From the IMG/VR virus record IMGVR_UViG_3300044713_000107, positions 1 to 64,000 of that record: 64,000 nt of DNA; one strand, given 5' to 3'. This document shows, piece after piece, positions 31,569-39,749 of the stretch. How positions within the stretch are numbered: the stretch's first letter is position 1; each line of letters begins with the position of its first letter. The stretch comes from a virus. Both the position numbers and the translations under genes were made by a program. The notes beneath the pieces are model-generated. The model was not told where the DNA came from. It made no database searches and saw only the letters and a list, made by a program, of their open reading frames with translations.

Positions 31569-32450
31569 GTGGGCGACAGCGACGCCGGACAGCCATCCGG
31601 CAAGAAGCGCGCAGAGACGCGCTACTGCCGTGTCCCGCAGTGGCTCTACAGCGCTGGCGTCTCACTCCAGGCCATCGCCGCATACGGCTGGCTGCACGGC
31701 CGCTACGGATTCCTGCCCGTGATCAACCCGTCGTACGCGACGCTCGCCGAGGAGCTCCACTGCAGCCGCGGCAGTGTCATCACCTACCTGAAAGAGCTGG
31801 TCCGGGTCGGTGCGATCCGCATCAACGTGGGCGGCCCGAAGGGTCGAACGATCAACACCTACGAGATCGCGTTCGACGCTCCGTTCCCCGTAAGTGGTCA
31901 GTCGGCTGACCACTTGAAGGGTGCCGAGAGCTCCCAAGTGGTCAGCGGGCTGACCACTACTGGTCAGCCCGCTGACCAGAGCCCCGGTCAAAGTGGTCAG
32001 CGGGCTGTACCCGAAGAAGAAGTAGTTAAGAACGGGAAGACTCTCTCTGCTCGCATGCCCCGTCAGCCCCAGCCGTCTCCCGCTCCAGTCGAGAGAGAGA
32101 CGGTTGCTTCGCAGGACAAGCTGACGACCGCGCAGCGGATCGTTCGCACTGCCGCCGTCGTAGCCGAAGCAGACGAAGACACGTTCATCGCCTGGGTGCG
32201 CGCCAAGCACCCGCCAGCCGGCCCGCAGTTCTGGCGCAAGGTCTCCGCCCAGGGCGATCTGCCCGAGCTCGTCGAGGCCTGGCGCGCCGACCAGCCTTCC
32301 CGGCCCACGCTGTCGCTCATTCCCGACTGGTGCGGCCACTGCAACCGCGGCCAGCAGCCCGCCAGCATCGCCGAACGCATCAACGAGACAACCGACGGCC
32401 GCATCGAACAGTGCCGGGCCTGCCACCCGGCCCGACGTGCCGCCGCCTGA
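31569..32450 (+). CDS. Replication initiator with internal origin
   Basis: A 293-residue protein. An N-terminal winged helix (YCRVPQWLYSAGVSLQAIAA, SYATLAEELHCSRGSVITYL, KELVRVGAIRI) binds DNA in phage replication initiators. A flexible middle at 108-160 is encoded by the palindrome array at 31892-32010. The C-terminal part has FIAWVRAKHPPAGPQFWRKV and a Zn ribbon (WCGHCNRGQQ, EQCRACH). DnaB helicase follows. This copies the lambda O/P logic: initiator carrying its own origin, then helicase function. GTG 31569 follows GGAGTAGGACAC; homology to lambda O itself is not claimed. Confidence 0.75.
   Translation: MGDSDAGQPSGKKRAETRYCRVPQWLYSAGVSLQAIAAYGWLHGRYGFLPVINPSYATLAEELHCSRGSVITYLKELVRVGAIRINVGGPKGRTINTYEIAFDAPFPVSGQSADHLKGAESSQVVSGLTTTGQPADQSPGQSGQRAVPEEEVVKNGKTLSARMPRQPQPSPAPVERETVASQDKLTTAQRIVRTAAVVAEADEDTFIAWVRAKHPPAGPQFWRKVSAQGDLPELVEAWRADQPSRPTLSLIPDWCGHCNRGQQPASIAERINETTDGRIEQCRACHPARRAAA
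31892..32045. other. Putative replication origin (palindrome array)
   Basis: Three palindromes of core TGGTCAG-N4-CTGACCA lie at 31892-31915 (AAGTGGTCAG/CTGACCACTT, perfect), 31936-31959 and 31959-31980, plus a half-degenerate fourth at 31991-32010. Centres are 44, 22 and 33 bp apart, multiples of 11. A purine-rich, A/T-richer stretch (GAAGAAGAAGTAGTTAAGAA) follows at about 32015, like a DNA-unwinding element. Origin function is inferred from location in the initiator gene and helical phasing. Confidence 0.75.
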
Positions 32451-32460
32451 AAGGACCCCC

Positions 32461-33819
32461 GTGCAGACCGCACCCGACCCGTTCGACGACCTCGTAGACG
32501 AGCCCGAGCCCGATCCGATCCTCGACGCCGAGCAGGCTGTCCTCGGGTCGATGATGCTCGACCGCGACACCATCCCCGACGTCAACGCGATCCTCGCTCC
32601 GCGCGACCACTCCCGTCCGGCGCACACCACGATCCACGAGGCCGTCAATGCCCTGTTCCAGCGCGGCGAGCCGTGTGACCCGATCACCGTCACCCGGGAA
32701 CTCATGGCCCGTGGCGATCTCGCCCGCGTCGGCGGAGCGTCCTACGTTCACGGCTGCGTCGAGGCCGTTCCGACGGTCGCGAACGCCGAGTACTACGCCG
32801 AGATGATCCACGAGCGCGGCGTGTTCCGGCGCCTGGAGGCCGCGGGGATCGGCATCGTGCAGCTCGGGCAGCAGCGCCTCGGGAACGCCGTCGAGGCGGT
32901 CGACAAGGCGCAGGCCGAGCTGTTCACCATCGCCGAGGAGCGGGCGAGCGAAGACGTCGTCCCGGTCGGGCAGACGCTCACAATCACGCTGGACGCGATG
33001 GAGGAGCGGCAGAACAGCGACCAGGCGAAGATGCCCGGCGTGCCGACGGGCTTCACCGATCTGGACACGCTGACTGGTGGCCTCCGCGGCGGCCAGATGA
33101 TCGTAGTTGCCGCACGGCCAGCCATGGGCAAGTCCACCGTGGCGCTCGACTTCGCCCGCTCCGCTGCGATCAAGCACGGCATGACGACGGCGTTCTTCTC
33201 GCTGGAGATGGGACGTCAGGAGATCGAGGAGCGTCTCATCTCGGCGCAGTCCCGGGTTGCCCTGCACCACATCCGCCAGGGGACACTCACCGACGACGAC
33301 TGGACCAGGATCGGCCGCCACACTGGCGAGATCCTGGAAGCGCCGCTGCTGCTTGACACCTCGACGAACCTGACCGCTATGGACATCCGGGCGAAGTCCC
33401 GCCGGTTGGCGCAGAAGCACGACCTGAAGCTCGTGATCGTGGACTACCTGCAGCTGATGCAGTCCGGGGGAGCGAAGTCCGAGACGCGGCAGCTCGAAGT
33501 CACTGAGATCAGCCGGAACTTGAAGCTGTTGGCCAAGGAGCTCGACGTTCCCGTGGTCGCCCTGTCGCAGCTGAATCGTGGTCCGGAGCAGCGCGCCGAC
33601 AAGCGGCCGATGGTCTCCGACCTCCGTGAGTCGGGCTCCATCGAGCAGGACGCGGACATGGTCATCCTGTTGCACCGCGAGGACGCCTACGAGAAGGAAT
33701 CCCCCCGCGCCGGCGAGGCCGACCTCATCGTGGCCAAGCACCGCGGCGGCCCCACGGCGACGATCACAGTCGCCGCCGCGCTCCACTATTCGCAGTTCGT
33801 CGACATGGCGCAGAGCTGA
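32461..33819 (+). CDS. Replicative DNA helicase, DnaB-type
   Basis: A 452-residue hexameric helicase. N-terminal DnaB_N domain begins EQAVLGSMMLDRDTIPDV; Walker A is ARPAMGKST (218-226), Walker B is LVIVDYLQLM (324-333), and SQLNRGPEQRADKRPMVSDL with RESGSIEQDAD forms the C-terminal DNA-loop and sensor region. Length equals bacterial DnaB. GTG 32461 follows AAAGGA and lies 10 nt after the initiator stop. It probably unwinds the phage origin. Confidence 0.95.
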   Translation: MQTAPDPFDDLVDEPEPDPILDAEQAVLGSMMLDRDTIPDVNAILAPRDHSRPAHTTIHEAVNALFQRGEPCDPITVTRELMARGDLARVGGASYVHGCVEAVPTVANAEYYAEMIHERGVFRRLEAAGIGIVQLGQQRLGNAVEAVDKAQAELFTIAEERASEDVVPVGQTLTITLDAMEERQNSDQAKMPGVPTGFTDLDTLTGGLRGGQMIVVAARPAMGKSTVALDFARSAAIKHGMTTAFFSLEMGRQEIEERLISAQSRVALHHIRQGTLTDDDWTRIGRHTGEILEAPLLLDTSTNLTAMDIRAKSRRLAQKHDLKLVIVDYLQLMQSGGAKSETRQLEVTEISRNLKLLAKELDVPVVALSQLNRGPEQRADKRPMVSDLRESGSIEQDADMVILLHREDAYEKESPRAGEADLIVAKHRGGPTATITVAAALHYSQFVDMAQS

Positions 33820-33861
33820 CCCACGCTCACCCGCGCGTCCCGGGTCTCACTGCACGCACAC

Positions 33862-33898
33862 TGATAGCCAACACCTATCAACCAACCCTCAACGATAG
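33862..33898 (+). promoter_or_regulatory. Operator-like repeats before the RNA-repair genes
   Basis: TGATAG and CTATCA (33862-33867, 33875-33880) form a perfect inverted repeat, and a related CGATAG lies at 33893-33898, just before the RNA ligase start. The 87-nt gap is A/T-richer than its surroundings. Either an operator or a small hairpin governing the ligase/kinase pair. Confidence 0.5.
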
Positions 33899-33906
33899 GA
33901 CCACCG

Positions 33907-35040
33907 ATGAGCGATCTGACGCTGACCGACCTGTTCCCGCCCGAGGCGCTTGCCGCCGCGATCGACGCTGGGCACGTGACCCGCAAGCAGCACCCGACAC
34001 TGCCCCTGTCGATCTACACCTACACGCGGGAGTGCCAGTACGGGCACATCTGGACCCCCGTCACGATGCAGTGCCGGGGCCTGATCGCTGACGACGCGTC
34101 GGGGCGCATCGTGGCCCTGCCGTTCCCGAAGATCTTCGTGACGGGCATGCACGGCGTCCACGACTTCGCCCCCGCGCTGCCCGCCGAGCCGTTCGAGATC
34201 TTCGAGAAGGCCGACGGCAGCCTCATCATCCTGTTCCACCACGGCGGGCGCTGGCACGCCGCCTCAAAGGGCTCGTTCATCAGCGAGCAGGCCACCTGGG
34301 CGCAGCAGTTGCTCGACGCCTCCGACCTGACCCGCCTTGACCCGCAGTTCACCTACCTCGCCGAGGCCATCTACCCCGGCAACCGAATCGTCGTTGACTA
34401 CGGCCAGCGCGAGGCCCTGATGCTCCTCGCCGCGTACCGGCCAGCGGACGGCACCGAGGAGCTCCTGTCGACGGTCGCGGCGCACTGGGAGCCGATAGGC
34501 CCGGTCGTGCGCTCCTGGGGTCTGTCGTCGGACATCGCGGTGCTGGAGAAGCTCGCTGCGGAGTCGACCACCGTCGACGGCCAGGAGGTCGGCGGCGTGG
34601 ACGAGGAGGGCTACGTCATCCGCTTCCAGTCCGGGCTGCGCGCCAAGGTGAAGCTTGCCGCCTACCTCAAGCTGCACAAGCTGTTCACTGGCACGAACGA
34701 GCGCACCATCTGGGAAGTCCTCGCGTCCGGCCAGGACCCGGCCGTCCTCTTCGACCAGGTCCCCGACGAGTTCGCCGACTGGGCCCGCCAGATCGCGGAC
34801 GGGCTGCACGAGCAGCACCGGCAGCTCCTCGCCGAGGCCACCGCGGACTATGCGGAGGTACTCGCCCAGCTCCCTGCCGGTTGCGACCGCAAGTCGTTCG
34901 CGCTCCTGGCCAAGGAGACCCGGCACCGCTCCGCGCTCTTCCTGCTCGTGGACGGCCGCGTCGACGCGGCGAGCGCCTGGGCGTGGAAGCAGCTCAAGCC
35001 CCGCGGCGACAAGCCGTTCAAGACCGACGAGGAAGGCTGA
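33907..35040 (+). CDS. RNA ligase (T4 Rnl1-like)
   Basis: A 377-residue ATP-dependent RNA ligase. Motif I is EKADGS with adenylated Lys101; motif III-like YLAEAIYPGNRIVVDYG (Glu153); motif IV DEEGYVIRF (232-240); motif V AKVKLAAYLKLH (246-257). Length matches T4 RNA ligase 1 (374). It lies 2 nt upstream of the polynucleotide kinase/phosphatase, recreating the T4 pair that heals and seals tRNA cut by host anticodon nucleases. That anti-defence role is inferred. Confidence 0.9.
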   Translation: MSDLTLTDLFPPEALAAAIDAGHVTRKQHPTLPLSIYTYTRECQYGHIWTPVTMQCRGLIADDASGRIVALPFPKIFVTGMHGVHDFAPALPAEPFEIFEKADGSLIILFHHGGRWHAASKGSFISEQATWAQQLLDASDLTRLDPQFTYLAEAIYPGNRIVVDYGQREALMLLAAYRPADGTEELLSTVAAHWEPIGPVVRSWGLSSDIAVLEKLAAESTTVDGQEVGGVDEEGYVIRFQSGLRAKVKLAAYLKLHKLFTGTNERTIWEVLASGQDPAVLFDQVPDEFADWARQIADGLHEQHRQLLAEATADYAEVLAQLPAGCDRKSFALLAKETRHRSALFLLVDGRVDAASAWAWKQLKPRGDKPFKTDEEG

Positions 35041-35042
35041 CC

Positions 35043-35960
35043 ATGCCCACCATCCACTTCACTACCGGCCTGCCGGCCAGCGGCAAGACCACGTACGCCA
35101 TGGAGCTGTTGCGCCAGTCGAACGGCTCGATGCGCAGGGTCAACCTCGACGACATCCGCGCGATGCTCGACCAGGCCGGCGACACCAAGGTCTGGACGCA
35201 CCGGCACGAGGCGACCGCGCAGGCCGTCCAGGAGGCCGCTGTGCGTGCGGCGGTGAAGGACGGCTTCGACGTGGTCGTCGACAACACCCATCTGACGCCG
35301 CGGATGCCGGGCCGGCTCAAGCAGGTGCTCGGCGAGTTCGACGAGCTGACGTTCGTGGTCCACGACTTCACGGACGTCCCGCTTGCCGAGTGCCTGATCC
35401 GTGACGCGAAGCGGGAGAAGCCGGTGGGGGAGGAGGCGATCCGACGGCTCCACTCCCGGCACGTCTCGGCGACGAAGGGCGGATGGCGGCTCACCCCAGA
35501 GTGGCTCGCCGACCGAGTCCCCGTGCACCCGTACGAGCCAGATGCGTCGCTGCCTGCGGCGGTCATGTGCGACATCGACGGCACCCTCGCACTCCACACC
35601 GACCGCGGCCCTTACGACTTCGACCGCTGCATGAGCGACGGGCTGAACCTGCCGGTGTTCGAGGCCCTGACGATGTACCGGAACTCTGGGCACGCGATCG
35701 TGCTGCTGTCCGGGCGGCAGGAGGAGTATCGGCGGCACACGGAGCAGTGGCTTGCCGAGTTCAAGGTGCCGTACGACGAGCTGTGGATGCGCGGAGTCGG
35801 CGATCGGCGCCGGGACGACATCGTCAAGGCCGAGCTGTTCGACGCGCACGTCCGGGACCGGTTCAACGTCCGGGTGAGCCTCGACGACCGTGACCGTGTC
35901 GTGCGCCTGTGGCGCCGGCTGGGCTTGCCGACGTGGCAGGTCAACTACGGCGACTTCTGA
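35043..35960 (+). CDS. Polynucleotide 5'-kinase/3'-phosphatase (T4 Pnkp-like)
   Basis: A 305-residue bifunctional end-healing enzyme, close to T4 Pnkp (301). Kinase P-loop is GLPASGKTT (9-17), with VNLDDIRAML and VVVDNTHLTP typical of the kinase half. The phosphatase half begins VMCDIDGTLALH (DxDGT at 177-181) and includes LSGRQEEYRRHT and RRRDDIVKAELF. It converts 2',3'-cyclic phosphate and 5'-OH ends to ligatable ends. Coupled to the upstream RNA ligase. Confidence 0.93.
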   Translation: MPTIHFTTGLPASGKTTYAMELLRQSNGSMRRVNLDDIRAMLDQAGDTKVWTHRHEATAQAVQEAAVRAAVKDGFDVVVDNTHLTPRMPGRLKQVLGEFDELTFVVHDFTDVPLAECLIRDAKREKPVGEEAIRRLHSRHVSATKGGWRLTPEWLADRVPVHPYEPDASLPAAVMCDIDGTLALHTDRGPYDFDRCMSDGLNLPVFEALTMYRNSGHAIVLLSGRQEEYRRHTEQWLAEFKVPYDELWMRGVGDRRRDDIVKAELFDAHVRDRFNVRVSLDDRDRVVRLWRRLGLPTWQVNYGDF

Positions 35961-35979
35961 GACGGACACCGACCCCGGT

Positions 35980-36186
35980 CTAGCTGTCGGGGTCGGTGGT
36001 CTTGCCGCGGCGCTTCTTCGTGACGAGGTCGTGGAGTGCTTCGACGACGAGGTCTGAGTGCTTGCGGCCTTCGTCTTCCGCGATCTGCTCGACCTCGGTC
36101 CAGAGTGCGGCCGGCGGTCGGAAGGACTTGACCGGCGTTTGGCCGGTCTTGGGCCTGCCGGGGCTCTTGGGCGGGGTTCCTGTCAT
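35980..36186 (-). CDS. Ribbon-helix-helix regulator
   Basis: A 68-residue basic protein: KSFRPPAALWTEVEQIAEDE then GRKHSDLVVEALHDLV, a ribbon-helix-helix fold. It is reversed within the plus operon, and its start overlaps one of two direct repeats, so it likely autoregulates and controls the gene at 36288. Confidence 0.7.
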   Translation of the reverse strand: MTGTPPKSPGRPKTGQTPVKSFRPPAALWTEVEQIAEDEGRKHSDLVVEALHDLVTKKRRGKTTDPDS

Positions 36187-36262
36187 ACAGAAAAGGATAG
36201 CTGTCTGGGCCTATGGGTTGACAAGGGTCTGCGACGGGTCCATTCTTGTATTACGGAAAAGG
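36186..36262. promoter_or_regulatory. Direct repeats, probable RHH operator
   Basis: TACAGAAAAGG (36186-36196) and TACGGAAAAGG (36252-36262) are direct repeats matching at 10 of 11 positions in the 101-nt gap between the RHH gene (minus) and the plus gene at 36288. Confidence 0.55.
36218..36246 (+). promoter_or_regulatory. Candidate promoter
   Basis: An exact TTGACA (36218-36223) is followed after 17 bp by CATTCT (36241-36246). The -35 is perfect; the -10 is weak. The second RHH-type repeat lies just downstream, where a bound regulator would block it. Confidence 0.45.
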
Positions 36263-36287
36263 GAATGGACCAGCCAAGGAGCCCGCC

Positions 36288-36464
36288 ATGGCCACCGAGC
36301 AGCAGATCGCCGAGGCCCGCCAGGCCCTCGCCAACGCTGACCGCACCGAGCTCATCTACGGCGTCGACAGCGAACCCGCCCAAGACGTGCGACGCGCCGC
36401 CGACAAGCTCGCACTCCACGCCCTCATCGCCGGCGCCACACCGGAGCAGCTCGGCCAGCACTGA
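36288..36464 (+). CDS. Small helical hypothetical protein
   Basis: A 58-residue protein beginning MATEQQIAEARQALANADRT, all helical and acidic. ATG 36288 with AAGGAG 6 nt upstream. First gene after the candidate promoter. Function unknown. Confidence 0.6.
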   Translation: MATEQQIAEARQALANADRTELIYGVDSEPAQDVRRAADKLALHALIAGATPEQLGQH

Positions 36465-36513
36465 ACGCACCTGCTCATCGTCCGCAACGAGATCGAAGCC
36501 TGAGGAGGCCGCC

Positions 36514-36810
36514 GTGAGTAACGTGGTCCGGCTCGGCCGAAGCCCGTCCGAGCCTCGTCGTGGCCGTCAGTGCGTGTGTGGCGCGTTCTGGCGGCCGGGA
36601 TTCGCATCCGATCCGGCATGGCTGCTCACCGCTGACCCGGAGTTGAGTTTCTTCGTGGGCGTGCTGTCGTGCCACTGCTGCGGGCGCAAGAAGTTGGACG
36701 TGATCCGGGAGCAGGCCGAAGCCGCCCGCGCCGCGAAGCCCTCGGTGATCGTCGTGGAGCGGGAGGAGCGCGAGCCGGCCCCGGTGATCGAGCTCCGATC
36801 CCGCGAATGA
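36514..36810 (+). CDS. Small Cys-rich hypothetical protein
   Basis: A 98-residue protein beginning MSNVVRLGRSPSEPRRGRQC, with CVCGAFW, then CHCCGRKKLDVI, suggesting a Zn site, and a charged C-terminal tail. GTG 36514 follows GAGGAGG. Function unknown. Confidence 0.55.
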   Translation: MSNVVRLGRSPSEPRRGRQCVCGAFWRPGFASDPAWLLTADPELSFFVGVLSCHCCGRKKLDVIREQAEAARAAKPSVIVVEREEREPAPVIELRSRE

Positions 36811-36940
36811 GCAGCCCGCCACGCCTGTTGGCCTGCGGTGTTAAGGCCAGCGGATGTTGCCGTTCGGCTGATGTCGATCACCAGATCACGAGAAGATATA
36901 CCTACTCAGAACCCCACAATTGCCGTGAAAGGTAACCCTC
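36811..36940 (+). promoter_or_regulatory. Intergenic region with probable promoter
   Basis: A 130-nt gap ending in an A/T-rich segment (AGAAGATATACCTACTCAGA) upstream of the gene at 36941. TATACC at 36897 could be a -10 element; no clear -35 is seen. Confidence 0.35.
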
Positions 36941-37405
36941 ATGGGAATGAGCGCTGATGGCCTCCTCGTCTACGGCTACGACCTTGGCGGCAGCGAGGAG
37001 TGGAAGATTCGCGAGACCGGCGAGTACGGCGAACCGAACCTGCCCTGGTATGGCGACGAGGACGACTTCGGGACCGTGGCCATGCGCCGGCTCCGCGCCG
37101 AGGTCGCTGGGTTCACGGAGACCTGGGAGACCCGCACCGGCGACGGCTACCACACGCGGGAGCGAGAGGCCGACAAGAGCCTGGGCGTGGACCTGGAGTT
37201 CTACTGCTCGCACGACTACCCGATGCACATCCTTGGCGCCGCGAAGATCTGCGTCGATCAGGGCTACACGCACCTGCTCGACTTCGACGACCTTCGGCAG
37301 CGCCAGGAAGGCTGCGACGAGAAGCTGCAGCGGGCGATCACTGCACTCGGCGTCACGCCGCTGCAGGACCGGCCGGGCTGGCTCCTCGCCTCGATCTACG
37401 GCTGA
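36941..37405 (+). CDS. Hypothetical actinophage protein
   Basis: A 154-residue acidic protein beginning MGMSADGLLVYGYDLGGSEE with many aromatic residues and a C-terminal helix (QRQEGCDEKLQRAITALGVT). Proteins with this start are frequent in actinobacteriophages. Function unknown. ATG follows AAAGGTAACCCTC. Confidence 0.65.
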   Translation: MGMSADGLLVYGYDLGGSEEWKIRETGEYGEPNLPWYGDEDDFGTVAMRRLRAEVAGFTETWETRTGDGYHTREREADKSLGVDLEFYCSHDYPMHILGAAKICVDQGYTHLLDFDDLRQRQEGCDEKLQRAITALGVTPLQDRPGWLLASIYG

Positions 37406-37451
37406 CCCGAGCACCCTCGCCTGACTCCCGACCCTCGAAACGGAGCACCCC

Positions 37452-37886
37452 GTGACCAACGTCCGCGCCCTCACAGTCAAGCAGCCCTGGGCGTCGCTGA
37501 TCGCCATGGGCATCAAGGACATCGAGAACCGCACCTGGGTCCCCGCCCAGTTCCACGGCCCCATCCTCATCCACGCCGGCGCCAGCCCGGACAAGCAGGC
37601 CATGCAGCGGGCCCAGGTCACCGGATCGCTCGGCGGCACCCGCCTGGACGAACTGCCCGCGTCCGCGATCATCGCGGTGGTCGGGACCGTTCGCGCGCAC
37701 CGGGACAGCATCGGTGGCCACTGTGAGCCGTGGGGTCTCGACGACTGCTGGCACTGGGTCCTGTCCGACGTCCGCCAGCTCCCTCGGCCCATCCCCGCCA
37801 CGGGCAGGCTCGGCCTGTGGAAGCCCGACGCCGACCTGCTCGCCGCCGTCGAAGCCCAGTACACCGACATGGAGGTGGCGTGGTGA
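37452..37886 (+). CDS. ASCH-domain protein
   Basis: A 144-residue protein with the ASCH/PUA-like core: ALTVKQPWASLIAMGIKDIE, NRTWVP, GPILIHAGAS, SAIIAVVGTVRAHR. ASCH domains bind RNA, and some are N4-acetylcytidine amidohydrolases. Sitting between two RNA ligases, an RNA-linked role is plausible but not shown. Confidence 0.8.
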   Translation: MTNVRALTVKQPWASLIAMGIKDIENRTWVPAQFHGPILIHAGASPDKQAMQRAQVTGSLGGTRLDELPASAIIAVVGTVRAHRDSIGGHCEPWGLDDCWHWVLSDVRQLPRPIPATGRLGLWKPDADLLAAVEAQYTDMEVAW

Positions 37887-38659
37887 TCCGCATCGACCCA
37901 GCGAACACCCGCTGGTACCCACGCCAGCACACCCGCAAAGGCCACATCGACGAACCGACCTGGGCCGCCTCCACCTGGCAGTCCTCGCACCCGGCCCGGC
38001 GCGTCGAAGACCGCGAGCACGAACGGCAACGCCGCGAAGCGAACCCCGTTCTCACCCCCGGCATGCTCGTCATCTTCCACCGGAAACCGTGCCGCATCGT
38101 CGAGATCCGCGAGCACGCCGCAGACCTGTGGCCCGAGCAGTACGAGCGTGGCCTCGCCGAAGCCCAGCGCGCCTGGGACCGCGACCCCCGGTTCGGCGAC
38201 CGCCCAGAGCGGGCCACCTGGCGGAAGCGACCCATCGACATCGCCCTCGTCGCCGACGAGCCCGGCGCCAGCGAGCAGCACTGGTGCGTGCCCGCGAACC
38301 GTGACTGGGACGTGCTGCCCGAGCACTACATGATCTGCCGCCAGTGCGGGCAGCTCCCGCCGTGCGACGACGAGTTGGCCGAGCATGTCATCCAGCACGC
38401 CGTCGGCCAGGCCGAGCACCTGATGTCGATCCAGCGCGGCTGCTGCCTTGGTTGCGGGGAGCCGATCACGCACCGCATGAAGGCGACCCGCTTCCCCGGC
38501 CCGAACCTGTGGCGCCCTGACTTGGGCGACGGCTCGGCGGTGTTCCATGCCCGGCAGGGCTGCGACAGCTTCACGTACCGGTATCGGGAGCAGTGGGAGG
38601 CCGCACGGAAGGCCGAGCAGCCGGCCGGGCAGTTGACGCTGGACGAGGGGAGCGCCTGA
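37883..38659 (+). CDS. Hypothetical Zn-binding protein
   Basis: A 258-residue protein. It has MLVIFHRKPCRIVEIREHAA, CRQCGQLPPCDDELAEHVIQ and CCLGCGEPI, suggesting two metal sites, and ends in TLDEGSA. GTG 37883 overlaps the ASCH stop, with GGAGG upstream. Function unknown. Confidence 0.6.
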   Translation: MIRIDPANTRWYPRQHTRKGHIDEPTWAASTWQSSHPARRVEDREHERQRREANPVLTPGMLVIFHRKPCRIVEIREHAADLWPEQYERGLAEAQRAWDRDPRFGDRPERATWRKRPIDIALVADEPGASEQHWCVPANRDWDVLPEHYMICRQCGQLPPCDDELAEHVIQHAVGQAEHLMSIQRGCCLGCGEPITHRMKATRFPGPNLWRPDLGDGSAVFHARQGCDSFTYRYREQWEAARKAEQPAGQLTLDEGSA

Positions 38660-38832
38660 TGGCCCGTCCGGAGCCTGCCCGCATGAACTGCCCGCGCTGC
38701 GGCGAGGAACTGCTGCTGCCGATCACCGTCTGGGGCGACACCGACAGTCCCAAGCCGCTGTTCCACGTCGCCATCAGCACCGAGCCCGTCGAACGGCACG
38801 TCGCCCGCTGCGGCGACGACCCGACTGCCTGA
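38659..38832 (+). CDS. Small Zn-ribbon protein
   Basis: A 57-residue protein: MNCPRCGEELLLPI near the start and a late ARCGDD. ATG 38659 overlaps the upstream stop (TGATG). Function unknown. Confidence 0.6.
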   Translation: MARPEPARMNCPRCGEELLLPITVWGDTDSPKPLFHVAISTEPVERHVARCGDDPTA

Positions 38833-38880
38833 CCCGTCCGCCTGGTTGCGGCCAGGCAGCCACCACGAAGGAGACCCGCC

Positions 38881-39465
38881 GTGAAGAAGATCCCCACCGT
38901 GTTCCTGCGTGACCCTGATGACCGTGCCCACGTCCTGCCTGAGGTCAACCCCGACTGTCAGTGGGTTCTCGACGGCGAAGGGCGCGCGACCCGCAAGTAC
39001 GACGGCACCTGCACCTTGTTGGACGAGCTCGGCAAGTGGTGGGCCCGGCGCGAGGTCAAGCCTGGGAAGCCGCTGCCCGCCGACTACTGGCTCATCGAGG
39101 GCGACGAGGTCACCGGGAAGCTGTTCGGCTGGGAGCCGATCGGCCAGTCCGCGTTCGCCAGGTTCCACGCCGAAGCCCTCGACAACCACCGCGGCACCAA
39201 CAACGGGATCTACACGCCGCGCCCCGGCACCTACGAGCTGATCGGGCCGAAGGTCAACGGGAACCCGGAGCGGGAGCAGCGGCACTGGCTGATCGAGCAC
39301 GCCAAGGCGGAGCGCATCCGCCAGCTCGACGAGCTGACCTTCGACGGCATCCGCGAGGTGGTGCTCGCCCTGGCCGAGGCCGACGGCTGCGAGGGCATCG
39401 TCTGGCACCACCCCGACGGCCGCATGGCGAAGATCAAGGCACGCGACTTCAAGGCCGGTGCGTGA
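38881..39465 (+). CDS. Second RNA ligase (DUF5565-type)
   Basis: A 194-residue nucleotidyltransferase-fold protein with ligase motifs: motif I KYDGT (39-43, Lys39), WWARREVKPGK, motif III TYELIGPKVNG (117-127), motif IV EGIVWHHPDG (171-180), motif V KIKARDF (184-190). It matches compact RNA ligase-like proteins of actinobacteria and their phages. GTG 38881 follows GAAGGAGACC. A second ligase 4 kb after the Rnl1/Pnkp pair suggests a distinct RNA substrate. Confidence 0.8.
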   Translation: MKKIPTVFLRDPDDRAHVLPEVNPDCQWVLDGEGRATRKYDGTCTLLDELGKWWARREVKPGKPLPADYWLIEGDEVTGKLFGWEPIGQSAFARFHAEALDNHRGTNNGIYTPRPGTYELIGPKVNGNPEREQRHWLIEHAKAERIRQLDELTFDGIREVVLALAEADGCEGIVWHHPDGRMAKIKARDFKAGA

Positions 39466-39749
39466 TGCCCAAGCTGATCCGCCAGCTCCTCGACGGTGTC
39501 ACCCACTCCGGCCCGTCGTACAACCCGCCTGTGTTGCCGCGTCGTGGTGACGCCGTCGAGGCGTGGCTCAAGCAGCAGCGGGACGGCGCCGCCGACTACC
39601 CCGAGGCGTACCAGGCCACCGACGGCCTGCTGGACCTGTACCGCCTCCACGCCGACACGGGTACGCCGCTGCACGAGCACGTCTGCGAAGGCGGCAACCG
39701 CGACGACTGCGCCGGCTGCTACGACGCACAGAACGGAGCGACCGCGTGA
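39465..39749 (+). CDS. Small hypothetical protein
   Basis: A 94-residue protein beginning MPKLIRQLLDGVTHSGPSYN, with a C-terminal HEHVCEGGNRDDCAGCYDAQ metal-binding motif. ATG 39465 overlaps the ligase stop. Function unknown. Confidence 0.55.
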   Translation: MPKLIRQLLDGVTHSGPSYNPPVLPRRGDAVEAWLKQQRDGAADYPEAYQATDGLLDLYRLHADTGTPLHEHVCEGGNRDDCAGCYDAQNGATA

